Shown piece by piece: positions 20,562-30,789 of a DNA stretch of 64,000 nt; within the stretch, counting starts at the first letter, position 1, and every line of letters begins with the position of its first letter. Under the pieces are notes generated by a model. The model had not been told where the DNA came from and did not search any database. It saw only the letters and a list, made by a program, of their open reading frames with translations. This DNA is from Saccopteryx bilineata. Its lineage: Eukaryota; Chordata; Mammalia; Chiroptera; Emballonuridae. The DNA lies in NCBI RefSeq assembly GCF_036850765.1, contig NC_089494.1, forward strand, positions 60,298,809 to 60,362,808, read 5' to 3'. The position numbers and the translations under genes were made by a program.

Positions 20562-23500
20562 TTTTTTAAATTGATTTTAATTTGTTGTGTTTACAGAGTT
20601 ACAAGTTACCCCCTGAATATATCTCCCTCCTTCCCCCTTTGTTCTCCTTGATACCTCCGCCCCTAACACCTTCCCCACTTCCTCCATGATTTACTATCCT
20701 GCCCTCTATCTCTCTGTGTTATGTGTATATACTTTCACTAATGACTTTCCTTTCTTTGTTCCCCTCCTCTCATTCCCTTTCCTTCTGCCCACTTTCCTTC
20801 TGGACTCTTTGACCCCTTCTGCCTCTCTTCCGTTCCTAAGTTCACATTGTTCATTCGATTCCTCATATGAGTGAAGTCATATGTTATTTTTCTTTCTCTG
20901 CCTGGCTTCTTTTGCTTAGCATAATAGACTCTGGGTCCATCCATGTTGTTGCAAAGGGTAAGACTTCCTTTTTCATGGCCAAGTAGTATTCCGTTGTGTA
21001 TATATACCACAGCCTTTTAATCCACTTGTCTACTGATGGACACTTGGGCTGTTTCCAGATCTTGGCTATTGTAAACAATGCTGCAATAAACATGGGGGTG
21101 TTTTATTTATTTTGTCCTCTAATTCTTCGTTTGAATCAGTGATTTGTTATTCTTAGAATATATTCCTAGAAGTGGGATAGCTAGGTCAAAAAGCAGTTTG
21201 ATTTTTAATTTTTTGAGGAATCTCCATACTGTTTTCCACAGTGGCTGCACCAGTCTGCATTCCCACCAGCAGTGCAGGAGGGTTCCCTTTTCTCCGCACT
21301 CTCACCAGCACTTGTTAATGAGCGCCATTCTAACTGGTGTGAGGTAGTATCTCATTGTGGTTTTAATTTACATTTCTCTAATGATTAGTGATGTTGAACA
21401 TTTTTTCATATACCCATTTGACATCAGTATGTCCTCTTTGGAGAAGTGTCAATTCAGTTCTTTTGCCCAATTTTTGATTAAATTGTTTACTTTCCTGGTG
21501 TTAAGTTTTACAAGTTCTTTGTAGATTTTGGTTATTAACACCTTATCGGACATGTTGGCAAATATGTTCTCCCATTGTGTGGTTTGTCTTTTGCTGTGCA
21601 AAAGGTTTTTAGTTTGATATAGTCCCATTTGTTCATCCTGTCCTTTATTTTACTTGCCTGTGGAGATACATCAGCAAATATATTGCTACGAGAGATGTCG
21701 GAGAGCTTACTGCCTATGTTTTCTTCCAAGATGATTATGGTTTCATGACTACATTTAAGTCTTTTATCTATTTTGAGTTTATTTTTGTGAAGGGTTTAAG
21801 TTGGTGGTCTAGTTTCATTTTTTTGCAGATATCTATTCAATTTTCCCAACACCATTTGTTAAAGAGACTGTTTTTACTCCATTGTATGCTCTTACCTTCT
21901 TTGTCAAATATCAATTGTCCATACAAGTGTGGGTTTATTTTTGGGTTCTCTATTCTGTTCCATTGATCTATATGCCTTTTCTTATGCCAGTACCAGGCTG
22001 TTTTCAGTACAATGGCCTTGTAATAAAACTTGATATCAGGAAGTGTGATATTACCCACTTTATTTTTCTTTGTCAAGATTGGTGAGGCTATTTGTGTTCT
22101 TTTTTGGTTCCATATAAATTTTTGGAATCTTTGTTCTATATCTTCAAAGTATGACATTGGTAATTTAATAGGAATTGCATTGAATTTATATATTGCTTTG
22201 GGTAGTATAGACACTTTAATTATATTTATTCTTCCTATCCATGAATATGGCATATGCTTCTATTTGTTTATATCTTTTATGATTTCTTTTATCAATATTT
22301 TATAGTTTTTCGAGTACAGGTCTTTAACCTGCTGCATAAAGAATTCTTGGTTGTGGCCTCTTGTTTTGCATTACTTTGAATATTTCTTGCCATTCCTTTC
22401 TGGCCTCAAGTGTTTCTCTTAAAAAGTCAGATATCATCCTTATGGGAGCTTCTCTATATAGGTAATTGACTTGTTTTCTCTTGCTGCTTTTAGTATTTTT
22501 TCTATCTTTTAACTTTGGTATTTTAATTATGATGTGTCTTGATGTAGGCTTCAGAGGATTTCTCTTTACCAGGACTCTCTGTGTTTCTTGAACTTGTGTG
22601 TCTTTTTCCTTCATCAATTTTCATCTATGATTTCTTCTAACAGGTTCTCTATCCCTTGTTTTTTCTCTTCTTCTTCAGGAACCCCTATGATGCAGATGTG
22701 ATTTTTCTTCATATTGTCACAGAGTTCTCTTATAGTTTCCTCAGACTTTTTGAACCTCTTTTCTTTTTGCTACTCTGTTTCTGTGTTTTTATTTATTTTG
22801 TCCTCTAATTCGCTGATTTGATCCTCTGCTTCATCCAGCTTCTGTTGATTCCTTCTAGTGTAGTCTTTATTTTTGATATTGTAATTGCCATTTCTGATTT
22901 ATTCTTTTTTATGATTTCAGTGTCCTTTTTGATGCTTGCAGTTTCTTTATTTAGGTGCTCATTAAGTCCATCCATTGTAGCTCTGAGATCCTTAAGCATC
23001 CTAACAATTATTATTTTAAACTCTGCATCTGGTAATTTGGTTACTTCCATCCCATTCAGTTCTTTTTCTGGGGATTTCTCTTGTTGATTCATATGGTTTA
23101 CATTCCTCTGTCTTCCCATTCTTTCTTTGTGCAGTTTGCAAGCTTGTTAGAGTTGTTGATTTGATGTTGGTTTATGGAATGCAGCTTCTCCTCCAGGACT
23201 TTATCCCTCAGCCTCTGCTGGTTGCTTGGATTTTAATTCTCCCTAACTAGTAGAGTCACTTAAAAGTTTTAATTTCCCTGCTGTTTGTTTGCTGAGCCCA
23301 GCAGGGAGTTTCTGTGTTTGCTGAGCCTAGCAGGGAGCTTCTGTGTTTGTTTGGGGGGAGTAGGTATATCTTGATCTTTGGCCCCAGTTGAAACTCTATC
23401 CAGGAATGCGGTGGATGTGACCTCTGAGAACCAGAAGGTGTGATCTGCTCAGTGTCTCTCCAGGGGCAGGCACATTCTCCATATCAGAAGGAGAAGGTGT

Positions 23501-24252
23501 AGCTCACGTCTCCCCAGAAACCTGAGTCACTGCCCCTCCCCTTTACTTCCTCCTTTCCGCACAATGTTTCATGCTGATTGGAGCTGGATAGCTTTTTGGA
23601 GGTTCGTCAGCTGGGTCCATGCTAGGTTTGTGCTGGACAGAGGGAGTGACCTCTCCCCCAGCTATGGCCACCTCAGCACTGGAGAATGACTCAGCTCAGG
23701 TATTCCTCTCTCCATCACCATTTGTGTCCCCGTGCCTTGAACTCCCCACTCTCCTCATGCAAAACCTGTCCTCTCAGCCCTCCACGCCCCTGGAGCCCCA
23801 GGTAAGTGGCTGTGTGCGATGTTTTCTTCACTGGCCCTTTAAGGCTGCAACTTCTTTTGGCAGCCGTTTCCCACAGACAGAACTTCCACTCTTCTCCTTA
23901 CTCAATGCTGTCATGCTATCTCCTCCAGTACCTGGGTTTCTAGGCTGGGGCTCCAGTCCTGGGACTGAGGATCCCCACCTCTCAGGGTCTTTCTCCTCGC
24001 AATGAGAAACTCTCTGGACTTCAGCCTCAGCCTCCCCTCGCTCCTGGGAGCTGGGGAGCCCCCACCGTGCCCCTGCACTCCCTCCCAGTCTCAGTGTGGT
24101 TTCTTCAGTGCTCCTTGGTTTTTGAGTCCTGTTCTTTTAGTCCAAAGTTGGTTTTTCATGATGATTGTTCTTAAATTAATTTGTAATCCAGTTTGGTCAC
24201 AAGAGATGTCAGTCTGTGCATCTGCCTATTCCTCTACCATCTTGGAATTTCC
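20562..24252 (-). mobile_element. Antisense L1 in LNPK intron 2, internally deleted, with TSD
   Basis: The L1 3' end (T-rich) is at 20562 and its 5' end (CAAGATGGTAGAGGAATAG-like on the minus strand) is near 24252. The TSD TAAGTTACTTT is at 20551-20561 and 24253-24263. On the minus strand: a 5'UTR of about 1.1 kb; ORF1 from about 23119 down to about 22332, with a frameshift (coiled-coil segment, then the RRM/CTD segment ending at ..PRILYA); then an abrupt junction near 22330 into the ORF2 C-terminal part (..KDLYSKNYKI.., [27 protein letters not shown]), broken by later stops. The endonuclease and reverse transcriptase core of ORF2 is missing, so the element is dead. Confidence 0.92.
23619..24005 (+). 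other. Antisense ORF in the L1 5'UTR (ORF0-like position)
   Basis: A 128-codon ORF on the + strand, opposite the L1 sense strand, inside its 5'UTR. In primates the L1 5'UTR has an antisense promoter and an antisense ORF (ORF0) with splice donors that can join to host exons; the position here is analogous, but homology to primate ORF0 is not implied. The residues are Ser/Pro/Leu-rich. A consensus donor CAG|GTAAGT lies inside the ORF (GT at 23802-23803) after exactly 61 codons. No evidence of translation is available from sequence alone. Confidence 0.35.
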
Positions 24253-24650
24253 TAAGTTACTTTCCTTTATAGACAGTTTTTAGTCTAATATGAAAGTGTC
24301 AGATAAAGCTATTTTTAAAAGTTTTGTTTGACATGTAGACTTGATAAGTAGTTTGATATTATCCTAGACTCTAAGTTTTCTTTCTTTTCTTATAAGTTAG
24401 TTTTTTATTTGTACGTTAATATGTAGTTCTACTTGCTATATAGGTATCTAATAACTCTGTTTAACAGAAATATTTCACTCTGACTTATGAATTGTTTTTA
24501 TTTCTCTATGTATTCACTGTAAAAATAGTTATCTTGTTTTTATCTCATAGTGCCTAAGTTTCAATCTTGTTTGAAAGATAATTGAACTTAGTGTATTGTA
24601 TAATACTAATGTTTTTACAGGCAATATATTTTTGCTTAAAACTTTTTACA

Positions 24651-25022
24651 GGCCCTGGCCAGTTGGCTCAGTTGTAGAGAGTCAGCCTGGCATGTGAAAA
24701 TCCCATCCCACGTTTGATTTCCAGCCAGAGCAAACAGAAGTGCCCACCTTCTTTTCCACTTTTCTTCCCCTTCTCATTTTTCTCTTTCTCTTCCCCTCCT
24801 GCAGCCAAGGCTCCGTTAGAGCAAAGTTGGCCTAGGTGCTGAGGATGGCTCCATGGCCTCTACCTCAGGCACTAATATGGCTCCAGTTGCAAAGGAGCAA
24901 TGTCCCAGATGGGCAGAGCATCGCCCCCTAGTGGGCATGCCAAGTGGATCCTGGTCGGGCATATGCTGGAGTCTGTCTCTCTGCCTCCCTGCTTCTCTCA
25001 CTTTAGAAAAATACAAAAGAAA
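24651..25022 (+). mobile_element. Long-family SINE, diverged
   Basis: ggccctggccagttggctcagttgtagagag head, CT-rich middle, 'gatgggcagagcatcgccccctagtggg' (in part) module and a short A-rich tail. TSD AAACTTTTTACA (24639-24650) versus AAACTTGTTACA (25028-25039), one mismatch. Confidence 0.9.
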
Positions 25023-25039
25023 ACACCAAACTTGTTACA

Positions 25040-25756
25040 AATATTTACTGAAGTCATACTAAATGTACTTTTAGAAAATATAGGTTAAACATGATTAGAA
25101 ATGTAGTCTGAGTTTATTGGTTAAGCCCTTAGAGGAAGTAGCTCAACTTTAGAGCTTGAAAAATATAAAATATATTGATAAATGCTCTTATGTAATATAA
25201 GAGGAGATAATATAGTCTAGGAAAAATTACTTTGCTTTATTTTCAGACTCTTTTTTCCCATAATGATGGAGTCTAGCAGTACTTGGTATACAATTTACTT
25301 TTGAACTATTTTGGAACTGTTCTTTTTGAATCGGCATTATATGGGCCCTTTTATAAACCTTTTACAGTTCTACCTGAAGATCAAATTTATCTGTTCTTTC
25401 TTTATCCTTCTTGTTCGGTTGAACCATATAAAATTGCCAATATTCAGCAGCTTTGACTTAAATGAAAAGCAATTTCATATGGTTCAACCTAATGTTAATA
25501 AGTCTTGTGGGATCTACAATGAATTGATATTCATTACCGTCCTAGATTGTGGAGTATATAGTTGGTAAATATTTTCTCAAGTGTTGTATGAGTCATTTTG
25601 GCTGGTTTTTATTCTAGGTGACATAAAAAAAAACCCTTTAACAAACAAGCTTTGTTATAATGAAGTATTCTTAGATGTTCTTTTTAAATCTGATCTTCAG
25701 AAAAGTACTTCGGGAATTCACAATGAAAGTAGCCTATTTATTTTGACCTCCAGAGT
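25040..25756. other. LNPK intron 2, nothing recognised
   Basis: AT-rich unique sequence. An ATATGGTTCAA-type string recurs near 25420 (inverted) and 25474. No exon-like segment with good splice sites was found. Confidence 0.35.
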
Positions 25757-25771
25757 CCTAAGTGAACTTTT

Positions 25772-25970
25772 AAAAAAATTTATTGGTTTTAGAGCGTGAG
25801 AACAGAGCAAGAGAAAGAGGGAGAAAGAGAGAGAGAAAACATTGATTTTGTTGTTCTACCCAGCCGTTCATTCATTAGTTGCTTCTTGCACATGCCGTTA
25901 CTAGTGATCAAACCCACAACCTTGGTGTATTGGGATGATGCTCTAACTAACTGAGCCTACCTGGTCAGGG
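25772..25970 (-). mobile_element. SINE i of the series, old short tRNA-SINE
   Basis: About 199 bp. Reads from a T/A-rich tail through a purine-rich GAGAAAGAGGGAG region to a 'gatcaaacccacaacc' B-box complement and a 'ctgagcctacctggtcaggg' head complement. It is the most diverged of the three. Confidence 0.85.
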
Positions 25971-25985
25971 CCTAAGTGAACTTTT

Positions 25986-26178
25986 TTTTTTTTTTGAACA
26001 TTTATTTATTTATTTTTTTATTGACTGTAGAGAGAGAAGGGAGGGGGAGAGAGAGAGACAGACAGACAGACAACATAGGAACATCGTTTTGTTCCTGTAT
26101 GTGCCCTGGCCAGGGATTGAACTGTCAATTTCTGTGCTTCAGTACAACGCTCCAGCCAGCTGAGCTATCCGGCCAGGG
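25986..26178 (-). mobile_element. SINE ii of the series, second short tRNA-SINE type
   Basis: About 193 bp, with a T-rich tail, a GACAGACAGACAGACA run (about 26057-26072) and the complement of 'gttcaatccctggccagggcac' (in part) in mid-element, ending in 'ctgagctatccggccagggc'. The module order differs from the long SINE family. Confidence 0.85.
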
Positions 26179-26193
26179 CCTAAGTGAACTTTT

Positions 26194-26608
26194 TATTTAT
26201 TTATTTATTATTTATTTATTTTTTTGTATTTTTCTGAAGCTGGAAACGGGGAGAGACAGTCAGACAGACTCCCGCATGCGCCCGACCGGGATCCAACCAG
26301 CACGCCCACCAGGGGCGAGGCTCTGCCCACCAGGGGGCGATGCTCTGCCCCTCCGGGGCATCGTTCGGCCGCGACCATAGCCACTCTAGCGCCTGGGGCA
26401 GAGGCCAAGGAGCCATCACCAGCGCCCGGGCCATCTTTGTTCCAATGGAGCCTTGGCTGCGGGAGGGGAAGAGAGAGACAGAGAGGAAGGAGAGGGGGGG
26501 GGGGGAGAAGCAAATGGGCGCTTCTCCTGTGTGCCCTGGCCGGGAATCTAACCCGGATCCCCCGCACGCCAGGCCGACGCTCTACCGCTGAGCCAACTGG
26601 CCAGGGCC
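26194..26608 (-). mobile_element. SINE iii of the series, young long-family copy
   Basis: A full antisense long-family SINE: tail, 'gtatttttctgaagctgg', the GGGAGAGACAGTCAG module and a head complement ending ggccagggc. The ATTT-rich tail (26190-26222) and a poly-G run near 26495-26504 are visible. Confidence 0.95.
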
Positions 26609-26629
26609 CTAAGTGAACTTTTTAACAAG

Positions 26630-27010
26630 AGCAAATCAGACCAATGTTAGTCTTGAATTTTTAATATATGAATATTTTGAATAATCAGTGCCTAAGAAAA
26701 TTTTTCTTCTAGGAATTTTTTTTCTCTTGATAAAGGTATGTTCTGTTGGGATTAAGAATGGTAAAATTGAGCTAACAGAATTGAAAGCACTTCTAGGACT
26801 AAAAAAAAGTAGAAAAATGCTTATTTAATCATTTCATCCTGTTTATAATTATAATTTTTTATTTATATCTAAATCTTATAAACAAACAGGAATTCACATT
26901 GCTTGCCATAACATATGAAAAACAGTTTTGGATGAAAGTGTTCTTTTCTGATTATATAAATCAAGGTGTTTCTAAATTTGCAATAAAAAGTTTTAATGTC
27001 TCATTTCTAT
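26630..27010. other. LNPK intron 2, 3' part
   Basis: AT-rich, with no repeat recognised; it leads into the exon 3 acceptor. Confidence 0.35.
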
Positions 27011-27021
27011 TTCTATAACAG

Positions 27022-27063
27022 ACAAAACCTTCAACTGTAGAAGTTCTGGAAAATATAGATAAG
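27022..27063 (+). CDS. LNPK: LNPK exon 3
   Basis: The acceptor ttctataacag ends at 27021; the donor AAG|GTATGG starts at 27064. The 42 nt encode 14 residues, TKPSTVEVLENIDK (residues 10-23), entering and leaving in phase 0. Together with exon 2 this reproduces the conserved lunapark N terminus. The segment leads into the first coiled coil. Because the exon is in phase 0 and a multiple of three, its skipping would not shift the frame. Confidence 0.96.
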
Positions 27064-27483
27064 GTATGGTCTTTGCATCTGGGGTGTTTCATTTAGGTGT
27101 TACCCTAAATATTATTTTGAAGACTGGATCTGGTATGAGAATTTAGAGATGATAGAGAGTAAGCATGAGAACTTCAATGTTACATGATCTCAGAGAAAAA
27201 GCCAAGTCTGTCACTGACTTAAGACTGTCACATAGTAGAGCTTGTTCAAATGAAATTAGATGTATAACATTGTATGAATAAGTGAAAGGTAGGATAAAGT
27301 AGATTATAAGATAGTCTGCAACAATTTTTATTAGTCTGCAAACTTCTCAGCTTTTTATGCTTTCCATGATTATTAAAAATGTCTATTTCATGCGAATACT
27401 GAGAGTGATAAATTGAAAAAAAATAGATCACTGTTTCAATGTTTATTCTTTTTATAGTCAGATGTTTTATAGACTTCTTTAAA

Positions 27484-28730
27484 AATTTTTTTTAAATTAA
27501 TTTTAATGGGTTGACATTGATTAATTAGGGTACATAGATTCAAAGAAAACATCTCCAGGTTATTTTGACATTTGATTATGTTGTATACTCATCACCCAAG
27601 TCAAATTGTCTTCCATCACCTTCTATTTGGTTTTATTTGTGCCCCTCTCCTCCCCCCACCCCTCCCTCTCATCCCTTCCCCTCCCCCTGGTAACCACTAC
27701 ACTCTTGTCCATGTCCCTGAGTCTCATTTTTGTGTCCCACCTATGTATGGAATCATATAGTTCTTAGTTTTTTTCCGATTTACTTATTTCACTCAGTATA
27801 TTATCAAGGTTCGTCCATGTTGTTGTAAATGATCCTATGTAATCATTTTTTACGACTGAATAGTGTTCCATAGTATATATGTACCACATCTTCTTTATCC
27901 AAACATCTACTGAGGGGTATTTTGGTTGTTTCCATGTCTTGGCCACTGTGAACAGTGCTGCAATGAACATGGGGCTGCATGTGTCTTTACATACCAATGT
28001 TTTTGAGTTTTGGGGGTATATACCCAGTAGAGGAATTGCTGGGTCATATGGTAGTTCTATTCTTCATTTTTTGAGGAACCACCATACTTTCTTCCATAAT
28101 GGTTGTACTACTTTACATTCCCACCAACAGTAGATGAGGGTTCCTTTTCTCCACAGCCTCTCCAACACTTATTACCTGTCTTGTTGATAATAGCTAATCT
28201 AACAGGTGTGAGGTGGTATCTCATTGTAGTTTTGATTTGCTTTTCTCTAATAGCTAATGAAGATGAGCATCTTTTCATATATCTGTTGGCCATTTGTATT
28301 TCTTCTTGGGAGAAGTGTCTGTTCATGTCCTTTTCCCATTTTTTTTATTAGATTGTTTGCTTTGTTGTTGAGTTTTATGAGTTCTTTGTATATTTGGATA
28401 TTAGGCCCTTATCTGTGCTGTTGTTTGAAAATATCATCTCCCATTTAGTTGGCTGTCTGTTTTGTTGTCAGTTTCTCTTGCTGTGTAAAAGCTTCTTAGT
28501 CTGATGTAGTCCCATTTACTGTATTTATCTTTGCCTTCACTTCTCTTGGCTTTGGAGCCACATGCAAAAGAATGAAACTTGACTACAGTTTGTCCCCGTG
28601 TACTAAAATTAATTTAAAATTCATCAAAAACCTAAATATAAGACCTGAAACAATAAATTACATAGAAGAAAACATAGGTACTAAACTCATGGACCTTGGC
28701 CATAAAGAGCACTTTATAGACTTTACACAG
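27484..28730 (-). mobile_element. 5'-inverted (twin-primed) L1
   Basis: 27484 to about 28554 is antisense: an L1 3'UTR ('aatgggttgacattgattaattagggtac' in part) followed by ORF2 C-terminal blocks on the minus strand ([32 protein letters not shown]). From about 28555 to 28730 the sequence turns sense, with ORF2 landmarks NIRPET, EENIGTKLMDL and HKEHFIDFT in + frames with a stop. These lie just upstream, in ORF2 order, of the first antisense residues. Adjoining ORF2 pieces in head-to-head orientation are the signature of twin priming. Confidence 0.85.
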
Positions 28731-28848
28731 GAGAATAGTTGTTTGGTTTGACAAATACTATGTATTGGTGCTAATTTTGTATCTCTGACCTTTACTAATT
28801 TGATAGGTTAAAAGTACTATCTTAATATTAAATTTTAAAAAGTTATTT

Positions 28849-29281
28849 ATTTTAGTATAATGTTATCAACGTCCATCCATGTTGTTGTAAGTGATGCTAT
28901 GTCATCATTTCTTATGGCTGAGTAGTATTCCATAGTGTGTGTGTGTGTATATATATTTTACTGAGTGAAATAAGTAAATCAGAAAAAGCTATGAATTGTA
29001 TGATTGCATACATAGGTGGGACACAAAATTGAGGCTTATGAACATAGATAAGAGTGCAGTGGTTACCAGGGTAAGGGGAAGGGAGGAGAAAGAGGGAGAT
29101 GGGGAGAGGGGAAGGGGCGTAAAGAGAAACAAATAAAAGGTGACGGAGGATGATTTGACTTTGGATGATGGGTATACAACATAATCAAATGTCCAAATGA
29201 TGTGGAGATGTTTTTTCTAAATCTATGTACTCTAGTTGACCAGTGTTACCCTGTTAAAATTAATTGTCTAAATAAAAAGAA
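28849..29281 (+). mobile_element. Second twin-primed L1, short
   Basis: 28860-28935 is antisense L1 ('catccatgttgttgtaagtgatgc', 'gctgagtagtattccatag'). From about 28955 the sequence is sense L1 ('actgagtgaaataagtaaatcag', then the 3'UTR and a tail ending in aaataaaaagaaaaa). The TSD AAAAAGTTATTT is at 28837-28848 and 29282-29293 (its A residues may be partly tail). A GT run of 7 units lies at the inversion point (about 28936-28949). Confidence 0.85.
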
Positions 29282-29489
29282 AAAAAGTTATTTGTCAGAA
29301 GAGGCATTTTTATTTATTTTTAACTTTATTTTCAGTTTTTCATATTCTGTTTTAAAATATTTAGGTGTTAGAAACGTTTCATTGTATTTTAAGAGTTCTT
29401 TCTATATAACCTATCATGTGAAAAAATTTTAACATTTTATTCTTTATGAAATTTGAAATTTAATAGTATAAAAATTTTTTTCTTAACAG

Positions 29490-29677
29490 GAAATTCAAGC
29501 ATTGGAAGAATTTAGGGAAAAAAATCAGAGACTACAAAAATTATGGGTTGGAAGATTAATTCTTTACTCCTCAATTCTCTATCTGTTTACATGTTTAATT
29601 GTATATTTGTGGTATCTTCCTGATGAATTTACAGCAAGACTTGCCATGACACTCCCATTTTTTGCTTTTCCACTGAT
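29490..29677 (+). CDS. LNPK: LNPK exon 4: coiled coil 1 and transmembrane segments
   Basis: The acceptor ttcttaacag ends at 29489; the donor GAT|GTAAGT has its GT at 29678-29679. It encodes residues 24-85 plus two bases of codon 86. Residues about 16-41 form a charged heptad region (EIQALEEFREKNQRLQK). Residues about 42-66 are the first hydrophobic segment (GRLILYSSILYLFTCLIVYL). A short luminal loop (PDEFTAR) follows, and the second hydrophobic segment starts near residue 74 (LAMTLPFFAFPL). This hairpin-like pair anchors lunapark in the ER membrane and supports its preference for three-way junctions. The frame is fully open and the residues match the highly conserved vertebrate protein. Confidence 0.97.
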
Positions 29678-29689
29678 GTAAGTAAATTG

Positions 29690-30350
29690 TTCTTTTTGTT
29701 GACCTTTCCTTATTCTTCTGATGAGTTAATATATTCAATCTTTTTATTAGAAAAAAAGCAGTGTCTCAGATTGAATGAATTTTCCTTTTCTTTATAGTTT
29801 GAAAAATGTTCTTTTGAAAAAGTAGCACAATGTTTTAAACCTTTATTTACTTGAAGAATATGACCCTGTAGCATTAGTAATAATGTCTCTATATGGCAGT
29901 CTTTGCTGATTCTCTAATAGATGGTTATGCTTCCCTTCATAACTGGAATAGGCATTTCAGCTTGTGGTTAGTGGCAAGTGAGGGAGGGTTTGTAAAACAA
30001 AAAAGGACAACCGCTTCAGTGATTCTGAATATATTCCATTCATCCTACCTATCTTCCCCTCTTTTTTGTCACTGTTATAAACAGTAGGCACTTATGATAG
30101 AAATATTTTATTATATAGTACATTACAGAAGGTATGTTGTGGATTGACAATTTTGAGAGACAATTGAATAAAAAATTTATTCCATCAACAAATCTCTATG
30201 GCTGCCAATTGTGTAGACATTGGAATGGTGTTTGGTACACAAAAATACAGAATTTCCAACTGTAGATCTTAGCTTGCATATATTAAGTAATAAGTACCTT
30301 TAACGGGGGCATTTACACTGCCTAGGTTGAAGGAGGGTGTCAGGAAAGGG
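29690..30350. other. LNPK intron 4, nothing recognised
   Basis: AT-rich unique sequence; the small ORF at 29893-30087 has no supporting features. Confidence 0.35.
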
Positions 30351-30354
30351 CCTT

Positions 30355-30780
30355 TATATTCACTTTTTATTGCTGCCACAAATTTAGTGGCTTACGGCAA
30401 TACCCGTTTATAATATCAGAGTTGTAAAGGTCAAAACAGATGGCTTGACTGGATTCTCTGTGTAGGATCTTACAGGTTTAAATCAAGGTTATCAGCTGGT
30501 CTGGAGTCTCTGTAGGGAGAGTCTTCTTACACTCACTCAGGGTATTGGCATCTCTCTGACTTCCTATTCTGCCTTTGGGCCTAGAAAGCTCTGATTGTAA
30601 GGGTTTAGCTGATTATATTAGACCCACTAGGATAATCTCTATTTTAAAATCAATGGGGTAATAATTGTATCTAAAAAATTTCTTCATAGCTGTACCTAGA
30701 TGAATATTTGATTGTATAGCCAGAGGATAAAAATCTTGGTTAAGGAGCAGGATAGCTTTAGTATTCTGCCTACTGCAGGC
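30355..30780 (-). mobile_element. MaLR (MLT1-like) LTR relic, antisense
   Basis: Blocks 'tttattgctgccacaaatttagtggctta', 'aaatcaaggttatcagctggtctggag' and 'tattggcatctctctgac' follow the antisense MLT1-type LTR order. Confidence 0.55.
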
Positions 30781-30789
30781 TCTCTCTAG

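Larger units (their letters stand above)
25757..26623 (-). mobile_element. Three SINEs in series at one target site
   Basis: Four exact copies of the 15-mer CCTAAGTGAACTTTT lie at 25757-25771, 25971-25985, 26179-26193 and 26609-26623. Between them sit three different antisense tRNA-derived SINEs, each starting with a T-rich tail and ending in the complement of a tRNA-like head (..ctgagc.. and a gg(c/t)cagggcc end). The rightmost copy is closest to the young consensus. The pattern is that of repeated L1-endonuclease-mediated insertions at the same nick site. Confidence 0.95.

Noticed and set aside
21837..22253. 138-codon minus-strand ORF with reverse-transcriptase-like residues
   Set aside because: It is a leftover C-terminal piece of L1 ORF2 without endonuclease or catalytic RT motifs; annotated as part of the L1 and not as a gene.
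24253..24263. Second copy of the exon 2 donor context as a decoy splice site
   Set aside because: The copy reads CTAAGT, lacking the G of the GT dinucleotide, so it cannot act as a normal donor.
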